Source: Kiritimatiellia bacterium (lineage in GTDB: Bacteria > Verrucomicrobiota > Kiritimatiellia > RFP12 > UBA1067). From it: DNA of 6,223 bases. A program made the position numbers and the translations under genes. The stretch's first letter is position 1, and each line of letters starts with the position of its first letter. The notes beneath the pieces were generated by a model, which had not been told where the DNA came from, did no database searches, and saw nothing but the letters and a program-made list of their open reading frames with translations. Shown in pieces: positions 1-6,223 of this stretch. The stretch lies in assembly GCA_017405115.1 (NCBI GenBank), contig JAFRBA010000179.1, positions 1-6,223 of the forward strand, given 5' to 3'.

Positions 1-79
1 CCCTGCGCCTGCGCCCGCGCCTGCCGCAGCGCCAAAGGCTCCTGCGCCGGCCCCTGCACCTGCGCAACCAGCGAAGTGA
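1..79 (+). CDS. C-terminal tail of an upstream protein, Pro/Ala-rich (partial)
   Basis: Reading from base 2, one frame stays open and ends at TGA 77-79. It encodes almost only alternating proline and alanine, with two lysines and one glutamine, finishing Gln-Pro-Ala-Lys. Such tails are usually disordered, flexible extensions of a folded domain that lies outside the window, so no function can be given. The stop is only 9 bases before the ATG of the following epimerase gene on the same strand. That spacing suggests one operon, and GTGAGG (76-81), which overlaps this stop codon, can serve as the next gene's ribosome binding site. The main doubt is that GC-rich low-complexity DNA is open in several frames. 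The neat operon spacing and the Pro-Ala pattern favour this frame. Confidence 0.55.
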   Translation, partial: PAPAPAPAAAPKAPAPAPAPAQPAK

Positions 80-88
80 GGCCACTAG

Positions 89-1132
89 ATGAAGGTCCTC
101 GTAACCGGCGGTTCGGGCTTTCTCGGCATAAACCTGATACGCTTCCTCCGCACGAAGGGCGTGGAGGAGATACGTGTCCTGGACATAGCCGACTTTGACT
201 ATCCCGAGAAGAACGAGCCCTGGCTTAAGTTCACCCTGGGCGACGTGCGCGACATCCCTGCCGTAGAAAAGGTCACCGAGGGGTGCGACATAGTCGTTCA
301 CTGCGCGGCCGCGCTTCCGCTCTACAGCGAGGAGGACATACGCACGACCGAGGTGGACGGGTGCCGCAACGTCCTGAACGCGGCTCGAAAGTTCAAGCTC
401 GAGCGCATGATCCAGATATCCTCGACGGCCGTGTACGGCGTTCCCAAGAAGCACCCGATATACGAGACCGATCCGATGGTCGGCGTCGGCCCCTACGGCC
501 ACGCGAAGATCGACGCGGAGGACATCTGCCGCGAGGCCATCAAGGACGGTTACTGCGTGAGCATAATCCGCCCCAAGAGCTTCATAGGCCCCGAGCGGCT
601 CGGCGTGTTCGCGCTCTTCTACGACTGGGCGTACACAGGCCACGGGTTCCCGATGATCGGTTCGGGCAACAACCGCTACCAGCTCATGGACGTCGACGAC
701 CTCGACCACGCGATATGGAACGCGATGACGTACCCGAAGGACGTGGTCGCCACCGAGTTCAACATCGGCGCGAAGGAGTTCACGACGATGAAGGAGGACT
801 ACCAGGCCGTCCTCGACCGCGCCGGGCACGGTAAGAAGATCCGTGGCCTTCCTGTGAAGCCGATAGTCTTCATCCTGCGCATTCTTGAGAAGCTGCACCT
901 CTCGCCGCTCTATCCCTGGGTCTACGAGACGGCGTCCACCGACTCGTTCGTCTCCATCGAGAAGGCCGAGAAGCTGCTTGGCTACAAGCCGCAGTACTCC
1001 AACAAGCAGGCGCTCGTCAGGAACTACGACTGGTACGTCGAGCACCTCTCAGAGTTCGCCGGCAAGAGCGGCGTGTCGCACCGCGTCCCCTGGAAGCAGG
1101 GGCTCCTGGCGGTGGCGAAGCTCTTCTTCTAG
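89..1132 (+). CDS. NAD(P)-dependent epimerase/dehydratase, extended SDR family
   Basis: A 347-residue extended short-chain dehydrogenase/reductase, a normal length for the family. The N-terminus is a Rossmann fold with TGGSGFLG at residues 6-13 (the GxxGxxG nucleotide-binding loop) and an acidic residue after the second strand (Asp32, in LDIAD), which favours NAD over NADP. HCAA follows at 71-74. The catalytic set is visible: Ser111/Ser112/Thr113 in SSTAVYG, and YxxxK as Tyr136 and Lys140. [10 protein letters not shown] (161-170) is the usual start of the substrate-binding part. The C-terminal third (about 250-320) resembles sugar-nucleotide epimerases and 3-beta-hydroxysteroid-dehydrogenase-like SDRs, so the substrate (nucleotide sugar, sterol or lipid) cannot be fixed. 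There is no signal peptide, so it should be cytoplasmic. ATG 89 is supported by GTGAGG at 76-81, seven bases upstream. Its stop overlaps that of the convergent hydrolase gene. Twelve of 24 isoleucines use ATA, odd for such a GC-rich gene. Confidence 0.93.
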   Translation: MKVLVTGGSGFLGINLIRFLRTKGVEEIRVLDIADFDYPEKNEPWLKFTLGDVRDIPAVEKVTEGCDIVVHCAAALPLYSEEDIRTTEVDGCRNVLNAARKFKLERMIQISSTAVYGVPKKHPIYETDPMVGVGPYGHAKIDAEDICREAIKDGYCVSIIRPKSFIGPERLGVFALFYDWAYTGHGFPMIGSGNNRYQLMDVDDLDHAIWNAMTYPKDVVATEFNIGAKEFTTMKEDYQAVLDRAGHGKKIRGLPVKPIVFILRILEKLHLSPLYPWVYETASTDSFVSIEKAEKLLGYKPQYSNKQALVRNYDWYVEHLSEFAGKSGVSHRVPWKQGLLAVAKLFF

Positions 1133-4100
1133 AGCCCTACGTCGCTCCAGGTTCCGGCCACCTTCGTCCAAAGGGGCTTGGACGGCGGCACCAGGAATGT
1201 GCGCGTGTCAGGCTCCACGTGGTAGATGCGCGCCAGCTCCCCGAAAAGCGGCTCCATCTCCCCGGAATCGGCCCCGCGCGCCAGCGCGTCGTCCAACGCG
1301 GCGCGCACCCGCAGGATGCGCCACCGCCACGACGAGCGCCGCATGTCGTCCATCGTCCTCTCCGCCGCGTCCAGCAGCTCGACGACGCGGCGTGCCCTGG
1401 CGGCGTCAAGCCTGTCGCAGTGGTGCTCCACCGACCACGGCTTCGCTGGGTCCATGCCGTTCAGGGAATATGAAGACCGCGACGATTCGCCCTGTCTGCC
1501 CGTGGCGCGATGGCCCATGTTCATCTCCATGAGCGCGGCGGCCTCTTTCACCGGCTCGCGCGTCTCCGCCCCGAAGTAGCGCTCCGCGTAGTCGCCGACG
1601 ACGTCCAGCGCCTTCTTCGCCGGATCTCGGAGCATGCCAAGCGCAACGACCTTGTTCATGTCTTCGTATATGCCTTCGGAGTACGGACGCAGCCCGACGA
1701 TGTTCCGTGAGACGTCGAACTCGCGCTGAAGCCTCGCGGGGGCGGGGTTCGCTCCGTACCCTCCCCACGGCAGCATGCCGTTCATGGATATTTCGCTCAT
1801 CGCGAACACCGGCAGCCCGCCGGGCGAGCGCTTCTTCGTGCGCGCGAGGTCCGACGGATCGACGTATATCGCGTCCACCCATCCGCGCAGCTCGTCGCCG
1901 CTGGCGAAAAGTCCGTCCCACTCGCCGAGTTTCCCGAACACGTCGAAGCGCCATGTCGACAGGTTGAACTTGACGCCGGGATACATTTCGCGCGTAATGC
2001 CGGCGATGGCCTTGCAGAGCTTCAGATAGGCGTTGCCCCCCCATGGCGCGCAGTTGGAGCATGTGCAGCCGCCCTGGTCGTACGGGAAGGGGGTCACGGA
2101 TGTGGGAGGAGCGTCCGAAAACGCCCCGAACACCTGCCTGCGCCACTTGAGCAGCAGCTCGGTCGCGCCCGGCGCAGAGGGGCACAGCTCCACGTGGTAG
2201 TGTCCGTTGAGGGCGAGCCGGTACCCGTTCTTGCCAGGCCTCCAGTCGGCTCGGAGTTCCTTCGGGCTGTCCTTGAACGCCTCGTTTGCCAGAAAATGCA
2301 GGTCCCGCTCCAGCCCCAGGTGCTTCGCCGTGCGGAAGACGAGCTTCAGGCGCTCGAGGCGCCGCTTCGCCGCCGGGTCGTCCATCCCGGAGAAGTCGTG
2401 CATGTCGAACCAGGCCGCGACGCCTGTAAGGCCCCATTCGGCGAGTTCCTCGATGTAGCGGACGACCTCAGCGTCGGACGCCTCCTCGTACCAGTTGTGG
2501 AAGTGTGTCGCGAAATACATGCTCCTCTCCGGCAGAGGCCTGCGCGGCGGAACGTCCCTGGCCCGTTCGACGAGGCCGTCCATGATGGCCACCGATTCGG
2601 GGAGGGAGGCGTCCATCTCTATCCCGAAGGCGAACAGGTGACGGCCTCCGCGCGGGTCGACGCGGTCGCCAAGATGCGCGTAGCATCCGTCGTCGCGCTC
2701 GCTGACGGCCACCAGGTCCTCCGTGCGGAACCCCCTGACGGGCATGAGAATTCCTTTCTTGAGCGTCCTGAAATGGAGCGTTGATAGGAACTCCGAGCGA
2801 GGAAGGTGCTTCAGAAGGGGGCTTTCGCAGTTGAAATACGCGCCGACTACGCCTTTTATGAACCACCACGACGGGTTCACGTCCACTTTGCCTTCGGTGC
2901 CGCCGATCTCGATCACGCTCTGTCCGCGGGCAAGGGCCTCTTCCGCTGCGGGCGAGCCGAAGTCCGCCACGACGACCTTGGCCTCGTTCGCGCGCTCCGG
3001 CGTAAGGAGCCCGTCGAACGCCTCGTCGAATGCCTTCGCGCACGAGCCTACGACCGCTATGTCGCTCCCGTCGCGCTTCTTTCGCTCGGGGAATATCCAG
3101 CAGTCCCACGAGTTGTCGGCAACGACCTTGTCGCCGTCGCATACCTCGACCTTCAGATCCGCGGCGACGGCGACTGGCTTCTGCGGCTTTGGTAAGTCGG
3201 CGGCTCTAAATATGGTGTAGATCTTCCGTGCCTTGCCCAGGCTCGAGAACCATTTGCTCGCCGACGAAAATGTTCCGCCTTGAAGCTTGATCCCGGACGC
3301 CTTGTCGGTCAGAGACCAGCGGCACGAGGGGTTGGCGAGCGGGGCCTCGCCGTAGTTGGCGAAGAACACGTCGATCTTCGGGCCTGGCCGCGTCGCCGAC
3401 CATGCTGCGACGAAATGCATGTTCTCGTCAGGTTCGCAGTCGATGAACACTCCGCGCGGCGAGTTGAAGCGCGCGAAATCGGCGGCGGTCATCCCGTTTA
3501 TCTTCTCTTCCATGAAAGGGGAGAAGAGCCCCTGGGCGATGTGGCAGGGGTTGTTCGTGATGACCACTCCCGTCCAACCCTTCTCGTTGGAGAAGATGCA
3601 GTCGGTAACCGACCAGAAATAGTAGCCGTCGCAATGCGGATCCTTGCGCGCCGCCTCGATGCCGCGCTTGAGCCATATGGCCTGGAATCTGTGCTGGGCG
3701 TCCTGCAGCCTGTCGCCCTCGGCGTGGGAAAGCCCGAACCGCGCGAGCCACCGGCCCCGTTCGCCGCGGTCTACGGTGTGGTCCCAGATGCCGACGTAGC
3801 GGTCGGCAAGGCGGGAGTCGGCCTTGACCGCCACGTTCATGTATTCGTGGGCGACGAGCGGGCACGGCGGATTCAGCGAGCCGCGCTCCCATATGAAGTT
3901 CGGATAGCCCACGAAATCGTCGTATCCCTCGACCCTGTAGCTCGCGAGGTCCGATGCCGCCGCCACCTTCACCCCTCGCCATTCGTCCTTGCCGTCCGCC
4001 TTCGGTGCGCGCTTCCACACCGGCTGGGCCATGGAGTCCTGCTCTATCACGAGGCGGTCCGGGTCCATCTGCTTGAATTTCCTGTACAGCGCCGCGCCGA

Positions 4101-5517
4101 GCGTGGGGCCGAAGTTGCTCTCGTTGCCGCCGCAGTAGACCGAACGCGACACGTAGCGGCGGAAGTTCTCGCAAAGCTCCTGCGCGTCTTCAAGCGGCTC
4201 GAACGTGTTTTTGTCTTCCGTATAGTCGCCGTAGTAAGGCAGTTCGGCCTGCAGCATCAGCCCGAGTTCGTCGGCGACCTCGAAGAACTCCGGGCTCTCG
4301 CAGCGAGTGTGGAGCCGCGCGAAGTTGAAGCCCGCCTTGCGCACCATCCCTATGAGGCGGCGGCATTCGCCGCGGTCTGGCAGGAGATATCCGTGGATCG
4401 GGTTCACGTCGTGGAAGCCGCAGCCCCGCACGAAGAAAGGCTTGTCGTTGAGGTAGAAGTCCTTGCCGCGCACTTCCAGCTTGCGAACGCCGAAGCGCTC
4501 GCCGCGCGTCTGCAGCACGGCGGATCCGTCGCAAAGCGAGATCTCCACGACGTAGAGGTTTGGGTTCTCGGGGTCCCACGGACGGAAGTCGGCCAGCGGC
4601 ACGCGCAGCACGTTCTCCCCGAGCTTTGCGGGCTGCGACGCCACGGAGCCTTCGACGTTCGCGCGCAGCGCCATGCCGCCCGGAACCGGCTTCGACGAGT
4701 CCACGAACACGTGCACCTCGGCGCACTTCGAGTCGAAGTCGCCGCGCACCCATGCGTCGTCGATATGCGTATCTGGCGTCGCCTCCAGCTCTACGCCTCG
4801 CAGAAGCCCGCCCCAGCAGCCGGCGGCCTCCGACGAGCCCCTCTTCGACGGAAGCGCATTGGTGGCCTCCGCCACGATCTTCGCCTTTTCGCCTGGCTTG
4901 ACGAACGCAGTGATTTCGTACTTGCGCGTCGCGCAGAAGTCGTATACGTGGGCGACAGGCATGTCGTTCACCCAGAACCAGCCCTGGCTGCCGACGCAGC
5001 CAACCTTGAGCCAGATGCGCTTGCCGCGCCATTCTTCGGGGATCTCCACCTCGCGGCGGTACCATCCGTTGCCGATGAAGCTGTGCTTCAGCGGGAACCT
5101 GCCGCGCGAGTGCCCTCCGTAGCAGCAACGCGCGGGCAGCGGGCTTGGCTCGCCGACGCCCTGCCACTGCCATGCGCCGGGAACCTCTATCGTGCGTTCG
5201 CCGGGCCATTCCGCAAGGTATGGCATCTTCGCGCGGTCGGGCCGGGGCTTCACGGCGGTGAAAGTCCACTCGCCGCAGAGGTCGATGACCGTGCCGGGCG
5301 CGTAGCCGCAGACTGGGTTCACCACGGCCGGATGGGGCTCTATTCCGCTCCAGCCGACGCAGCCCTTTGCACTCGCAACTGACGCGGCGGAGATCGCCGC
5401 CGCCGCAACGAGAATCCTTGTCAGGAACGCGCCCGCAACGGAGGCACGACGGCTGCACCCGACTGGTTCCAAGGTTTTTGCAATCTTCATATCGTTAACA
5501 TGATGCAGGTTTGCCAT
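1129..5517 (-). CDS. Secreted multi-domain glycoside hydrolase: GH2 module plus a second TIM-barrel-like domain
   Basis: A 1462-residue predicted exported enzyme. Residues 10-50 look like a signal peptide: basic stretch with Arg23-Arg24, hydrophobic core at about 35-47, and ASA before a cut after residue 50. Residues about 75-250 match the GH2 sugar-binding domain ([10 protein letters not shown] at 151-160; [10 protein letters not shown] at 236-245). Residues about 250-345 match the GH2 immunoglobulin-like domain, and 350-670 the GH2 TIM barrel. By family analogy Glu466 in CGGNES is the acid/base and Glu558 in AHEYMN the nucleophile. A beta-rich stretch (695-800) and a Rossmann/amidotransferase-like stretch (about 815-990) follow. 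From about 1000 to 1290 there is a second barrel-like domain, with CTCSNC at 1151-1156 and [10 protein letters not shown] at 1277-1286. It is reminiscent of GH20/GH84-like or DUF4838 proteins, and is followed by a helical tail. The substrate is unknown; a beta-galactosidase or beta-glucuronidase type activity is only a guess. The start could be Met1 (5517) or Met10 (5490). Neither has a Shine-Dalgarno sequence, and Met10 gives a more typical signal peptide. Confidence 0.9.
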   Translation of the reverse strand: MANLHHVNDMKIAKTLEPVGCSRRASVAGAFLTRILVAAAAISAASVASAKGCVGWSGIEPHPAVVNPVCGYAPGTVIDLCGEWTFTAVKPRPDRAKMPYLAEWPGERTIEVPGAWQWQGVGEPSPLPARCCYGGHSRGRFPLKHSFIGNGWYRREVEIPEEWRGKRIWLKVGCVGSQGWFWVNDMPVAHVYDFCATRKYEITAFVKPGEKAKIVAEATNALPSKRGSSEAAGCWGGLLRGVELEATPDTHIDDAWVRGDFDSKCAEVHVFVDSSKPVPGGMALRANVEGSVASQPAKLGENVLRVPLADFRPWDPENPNLYVVEISLCDGSAVLQTRGERFGVRKLEVRGKDFYLNDKPFFVRGCGFHDVNPIHGYLLPDRGECRRLIGMVRKAGFNFARLHTRCESPEFFEVADELGLMLQAELPYYGDYTEDKNTFEPLEDAQELCENFRRYVSRSVYCGGNESNFGPTLGAALYRKFKQMDPDRLVIEQDSMAQPVWKRAPKADGKDEWRGVKVAAASDLASYRVEGYDDFVGYPNFIWERGSLNPPCPLVAHEYMNVAVKADSRLADRYVGIWDHTVDRGERGRWLARFGLSHAEGDRLQDAQHRFQAIWLKRGIEAARKDPHCDGYYFWSVTDCIFSNEKGWTGVVITNNPCHIAQGLFSPFMEEKINGMTAADFARFNSPRGVFIDCEPDENMHFVAAWSATRPGPKIDVFFANYGEAPLANPSCRWSLTDKASGIKLQGGTFSSASKWFSSLGKARKIYTIFRAADLPKPQKPVAVAADLKVEVCDGDKVVADNSWDCWIFPERKKRDGSDIAVVGSCAKAFDEAFDGLLTPERANEAKVVVADFGSPAAEEALARGQSVIEIGGTEGKVDVNPSWWFIKGVVGAYFNCESPLLKHLPRSEFLSTLHFRTLKKGILMPVRGFRTEDLVAVSERDDGCYAHLGDRVDPRGGRHLFAFGIEMDASLPESVAIMDGLVERARDVPPRRPLPERSMYFATHFHNWYEEASDAEVVRYIEELAEWGLTGVAAWFDMHDFSGMDDPAAKRRLERLKLVFRTAKHLGLERDLHFLANEAFKDSPKELRADWRPGKNGYRLALNGHYHVELCPSAPGATELLLKWRRQVFGAFSDAPPTSVTPFPYDQGGCTCSNCAPWGGNAYLKLCKAIAGITREMYPGVKFNLSTWRFDVFGKLGEWDGLFASGDELRGWVDAIYVDPSDLARTKKRSPGGLPVFAMSEISMNGMLPWGGYGANPAPARLQREFDVSRNIVGLRPYSEGIYEDMNKVVALGMLRDPAKKALDVVGDYAERYFGAETREPVKEAAALMEMNMGHRATGRQGESSRSSYSLNGMDPAKPWSVEHHCDRLDAARARRVVELLDAAERTMDDMRRSSWRWRILRVRAALDDALARGADSGEMEPLFGELARIYHVEPDTRTFLVPPSKPLWTKVAGTWSDVGL

Positions 5518-5529
5518 TGTCTGATTTGC

Positions 5530-5559
5530 AGTTTACCAAATCGTCAGCCAGACCGTCAA
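5530..5559 (-). promoter_or_regulatory. Candidate sigma70-type promoter for the glycoside hydrolase gene
   Basis: On the minus strand, TTGACG (5559-5554) lies 18 bases from TAAACT (5535-5530). The -10 is preceded by TGG, giving the extended -10 form TGnTAnnnT. The -35 matches the TTGACA consensus in five of six positions and the -10 matches in four of six. A start of transcription about seven bases after the -10 falls near 5523. That leaves only about 6 bases of leader before ATG 5517, or about 33 before ATG 5490, which supports the second start. This is a prediction from sequence alone. Confidence 0.5.
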
Positions 5560-5601
5560 CACGGGCGGATGTCGCTTGCGCTTACACTCGGCGATTTGGT
5601 A
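5534..5601. repeat. Perfect 10-base inverted repeat spanning the divergent promoters
   Basis: TACCAAATCG (5534-5543) and CGATTTGGTA (5592-5601) are exact reverse complements, separated by 48 bases. Each copy covers the region just upstream of, and the first two bases of, one candidate -10 element. The repeat may simply be the shared extended -10 context of the two promoters, or it may be two half-sites for one regulator acting on both directions. The sequence does not separate these readings. Confidence 0.6.
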
Positions 5602-5605
5602 GAAT
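5576..5605 (+). promoter_or_regulatory. Candidate extended -10 promoter for the DUF167-coaB operon
   Basis: TTGCGC (5576-5581) is followed after 18 bases by TAGAAT (5600-5605), which matches TATAAT in five of six positions. TGG directly before it gives an extended -10, and this can make up for a weak -35. Transcription would start near 5612, leaving a leader of about 66 bases before the GTG at 5678. It points away from the hydrolase promoter, with 16 bases between the two -35 elements. Confidence 0.5.
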
Positions 5606-5638
5606 AGACGCTGTTGCGGAACGAGGCGCGGCCACCGG

Positions 5639-5650
5639 GGCTGCGCAGCC
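5639..5650. repeat. 12-base perfect palindrome in the coaB-operon leader
   Basis: GGCTGCGCAGCC is its own reverse complement. It lies between the candidate transcription start (about 5612) and the GTG start at 5678. In RNA it could form only a short GC stem with a tight loop. In DNA it could be a dimer binding site. Palindromes of this length arise now and then by chance in GC-rich DNA, so its role is open. Confidence 0.35.
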
Positions 5651-5664
5651 GTCAACCAAAACAC

Positions 5665-5668
5665 GGAG
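5665..5668 (+). promoter_or_regulatory. Ribosome binding site supporting the GTG start of the DUF167 gene
   Basis: GGAG ends nine bases before GTG 5678, with a second purine run (AGGA, 5671-5674) closer in. There is no ATG in this frame near the start, and the DUF167 domain needs its first strand right after this point, so the GTG start is well supported. Confidence 0.6.
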
Positions 5669-5677
5669 ACAGGATAC

Positions 5678-5962
5678 GTGAGCTGGTTCGCCGAGACGCC
5701 GGAGGGCGTGGTGATTAACGTGAGGGCTCAGCCACGCTCGTCGCGCGCCGGGCTGGACGGCGTCGTGGGCGACGCGCTGAAGGTGCGCGTGCGCGCGGCG
5801 CCCGTGGACGGCAAGGCAAACCGCGAGATCATCGAGACGCTCGCGGACGCCTTCGGCCTGCCCAAGCGCGACGTCGTCTTCAAGAGCGGCGAGACGGCCA
5901 AGACAAAGCGCGTGCTTCTGCGCGGCGCGACTGCGTCCGCTGTCCGGGAGCGGGTGCCATGA
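5678..5962 (+). CDS. DUF167/UPF0235 (YggU-like) family protein
   Basis: A 94-residue protein, the usual size of this widespread small family whose biochemical role is unsettled. The family signatures are present: [14 protein letters not shown] (15-28), then [19 protein letters not shown] (34-52) around the invariant PVDGKAN, and [12 protein letters not shown] (69-80) matching the conserved SGxTxxxK block. It is predicted to be a small cytoplasmic alpha/beta fold, with no signal peptide or membrane segment. Translation begins at GTG. Its stop codon overlaps the ATG of coaB in ATGA, so the two are translationally coupled and very likely in one operon under the promoter at 5576-5605. Family membership is clear; the function is not known from sequence. 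Confidence 0.92.
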   Translation: MSWFAETPEGVVINVRAQPRSSRAGLDGVVGDALKVRVRAAPVDGKANREIIETLADAFGLPKRDVVFKSGETAKTKRVLLRGATASAVRERVP

Positions 5963-6223
5963 CGTTCATCGTCACTGCAGGGCCCACGCGCGAACACCTC
6001 GACCCGGTCCGGTTCCTCTCCAACCCGTCCACAGGCAAGATGGGCTTCGCCGTCGCCGCCGCCGCCGCGAGGAGGCTGCATCCGGTGACGCTGGTTTCCG
6101 GTCCCGTCTCGCTTCCGACGCCGCGGGGCGTGCGGCGCGTGGACGTCGTGAGCGCGCGGGAGATGCTTGCCGCCGTGGAGGCCGCAGTGCGCGAGGCGGC
6201 AGGGCGCGGCGAAGCCGCAGTCG
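5959..6223 (+). CDS. coaB: Phosphopantothenate-cysteine ligase domain, CoaB (N-terminal part, cut by window end)
   Basis: The 88 codons visible before the window ends match the start of the CoaB half of bacterial CoaBC, which joins 4'-phosphopantothenate to cysteine with CTP on the way to coenzyme [18 protein letters not shown] (6-22) and STGKMGF (24-30) form the nucleotide-binding start of the DFP fold. [12 protein letters not shown] (44-55) and [10 protein letters not shown] (60-69) follow as in the E. coli protein. Arg18 and Asn22 line up with E. coli Arg206 and Asn210; Asn210 is reported to be needed for turnover of the acyl-cytidylate intermediate. The later KxKK-type lysine motif lies outside the window. 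The ATG overlaps the DUF167 stop (ATGA). The frame begins directly at the ligase domain, so the N-terminal flavin-dependent decarboxylase (CoaC) of the common bifunctional enzyme is not fused here. No separate coaC is visible in this window. Confidence 0.93.
   Translation, partial: MTFIVTAGPTREHLDPVRFLSNPSTGKMGFAVAAAAARRLHPVTLVSGPVSLPTPRGVRRVDVVSAREMLAAVEAAVREAAGRGEAAV

Noticed and set aside
283..834. Plus-strand open frame inside the epimerase gene
   Set aside because: Its product is Arg/Pro-rich with no motif, typical of an off-frame reading of GC-rich coding DNA; the epimerase frame has all SDR motifs.
1120..1135. Possible terminator hairpin at the convergent junction (GCTCT and AGAGC arms)
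   Set aside because: Only five base pairs with a six-base loop, no T-run after it on either strand, and it lies within coding sequence.
1406..2437. Long alternative minus-strand frame within the hydrolase
   Set aside because: The Arg/Ala/Gly-rich product has no domain and fully overlaps the second-barrel region, whose own frame carries family-like motifs.
3280..5382. A 700-codon open frame on the plus strand, opposite the hydrolase
   Set aside because: Its codons lie exactly opposite the hydrolase codons. It stays open because the GC-rich hydrolase avoids TTA, CTA and TCA, the only codons that give antisense stops. The translation has no recognisable domain, while the minus-strand product has clear GH2 motifs.
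5430..5490. Twin-arginine (Tat) export signal in the hydrolase
   Set aside because: SRRASV has the two arginines but not the usual Phe-Leu-Lys that follows; an ordinary Sec signal peptide with ASA cleavage is the simpler reading.
5553..5656. Direct repeat CCGTCAAC at 5553-5560 and 5649-5656
   Set aside because: Eight bases is short enough to be chance in this region, and the second copy has no promoter-like partner element on either strand.
5728..6081. Minus-strand open frame across the DUF167-coaB junction
   Set aside because: It is antisense to two genes with clear family signatures and shows no domain of its own.

Overview
This is a GC-rich bacterial chromosomal window with four supported genes, three of them with recognisable domains, plus the last codons of a fifth gene. 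Nothing in it looks phage, plasmid or transposon derived, and there is no RNA gene or CRISPR array. A large secreted, multi-domain glycoside hydrolase of this type, with weak or absent Shine-Dalgarno sequences in places, would fit the Planctomycetes-Verrucomicrobia-Chlamydiae superphylum (for example Kiritimatiellota, Lentisphaerota or Verrucomicrobiota). That placement is an inference from gene style, not from a marker gene.

Layout. Bases 1-79 are the Pro/Ala-rich tail of an upstream plus-strand gene. Nine bases later an NAD(P)-dependent epimerase/dehydratase of the extended SDR family begins (89-1132), probably in the same operon. It meets, tail to tail, a very large minus-strand gene (1129-5517). 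The two TAG stop codons overlap in one CTAG. The large gene encodes a predicted exported 1462-residue protein: signal peptide, complete glycoside hydrolase family 2 module (sugar-binding domain, immunoglobulin-like domain, TIM barrel with candidate catalytic Glu466 and Glu558), a beta-rich linker, a Rossmann/amidotransferase-like domain, and a second, unrelated TIM-barrel-like domain carrying a CxCxxC motif. It probably acts on host or plant glycans outside the cytoplasm.

The 160-base divergent intergenic region (5518-5677) holds two candidate sigma70-type promoters arranged as an exact mirror about 5567/5568. They have the same 18-base spacer and the same extended -10 context, and they share a perfect 10-base inverted repeat. 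The plus-strand promoter would drive a housekeeping pair: a DUF167/YggU-family protein (5678-5962, GTG start) and, translationally coupled through ATGA, the start of coaB, phosphopantothenate-cysteine ligase of coenzyme A synthesis (5959 to the window edge). This coaB starts directly at the ligase domain, with no CoaC decarboxylase half in front.

The genes do not form one pathway. The window shows a carbohydrate-active secreted enzyme between a sugar-nucleotide or lipid type SDR operon and a cofactor operon. I see no convincing new defence, mobile or signalling system. The most unusual items are the two-barrel hydrolase and the mirror-image promoter pair.
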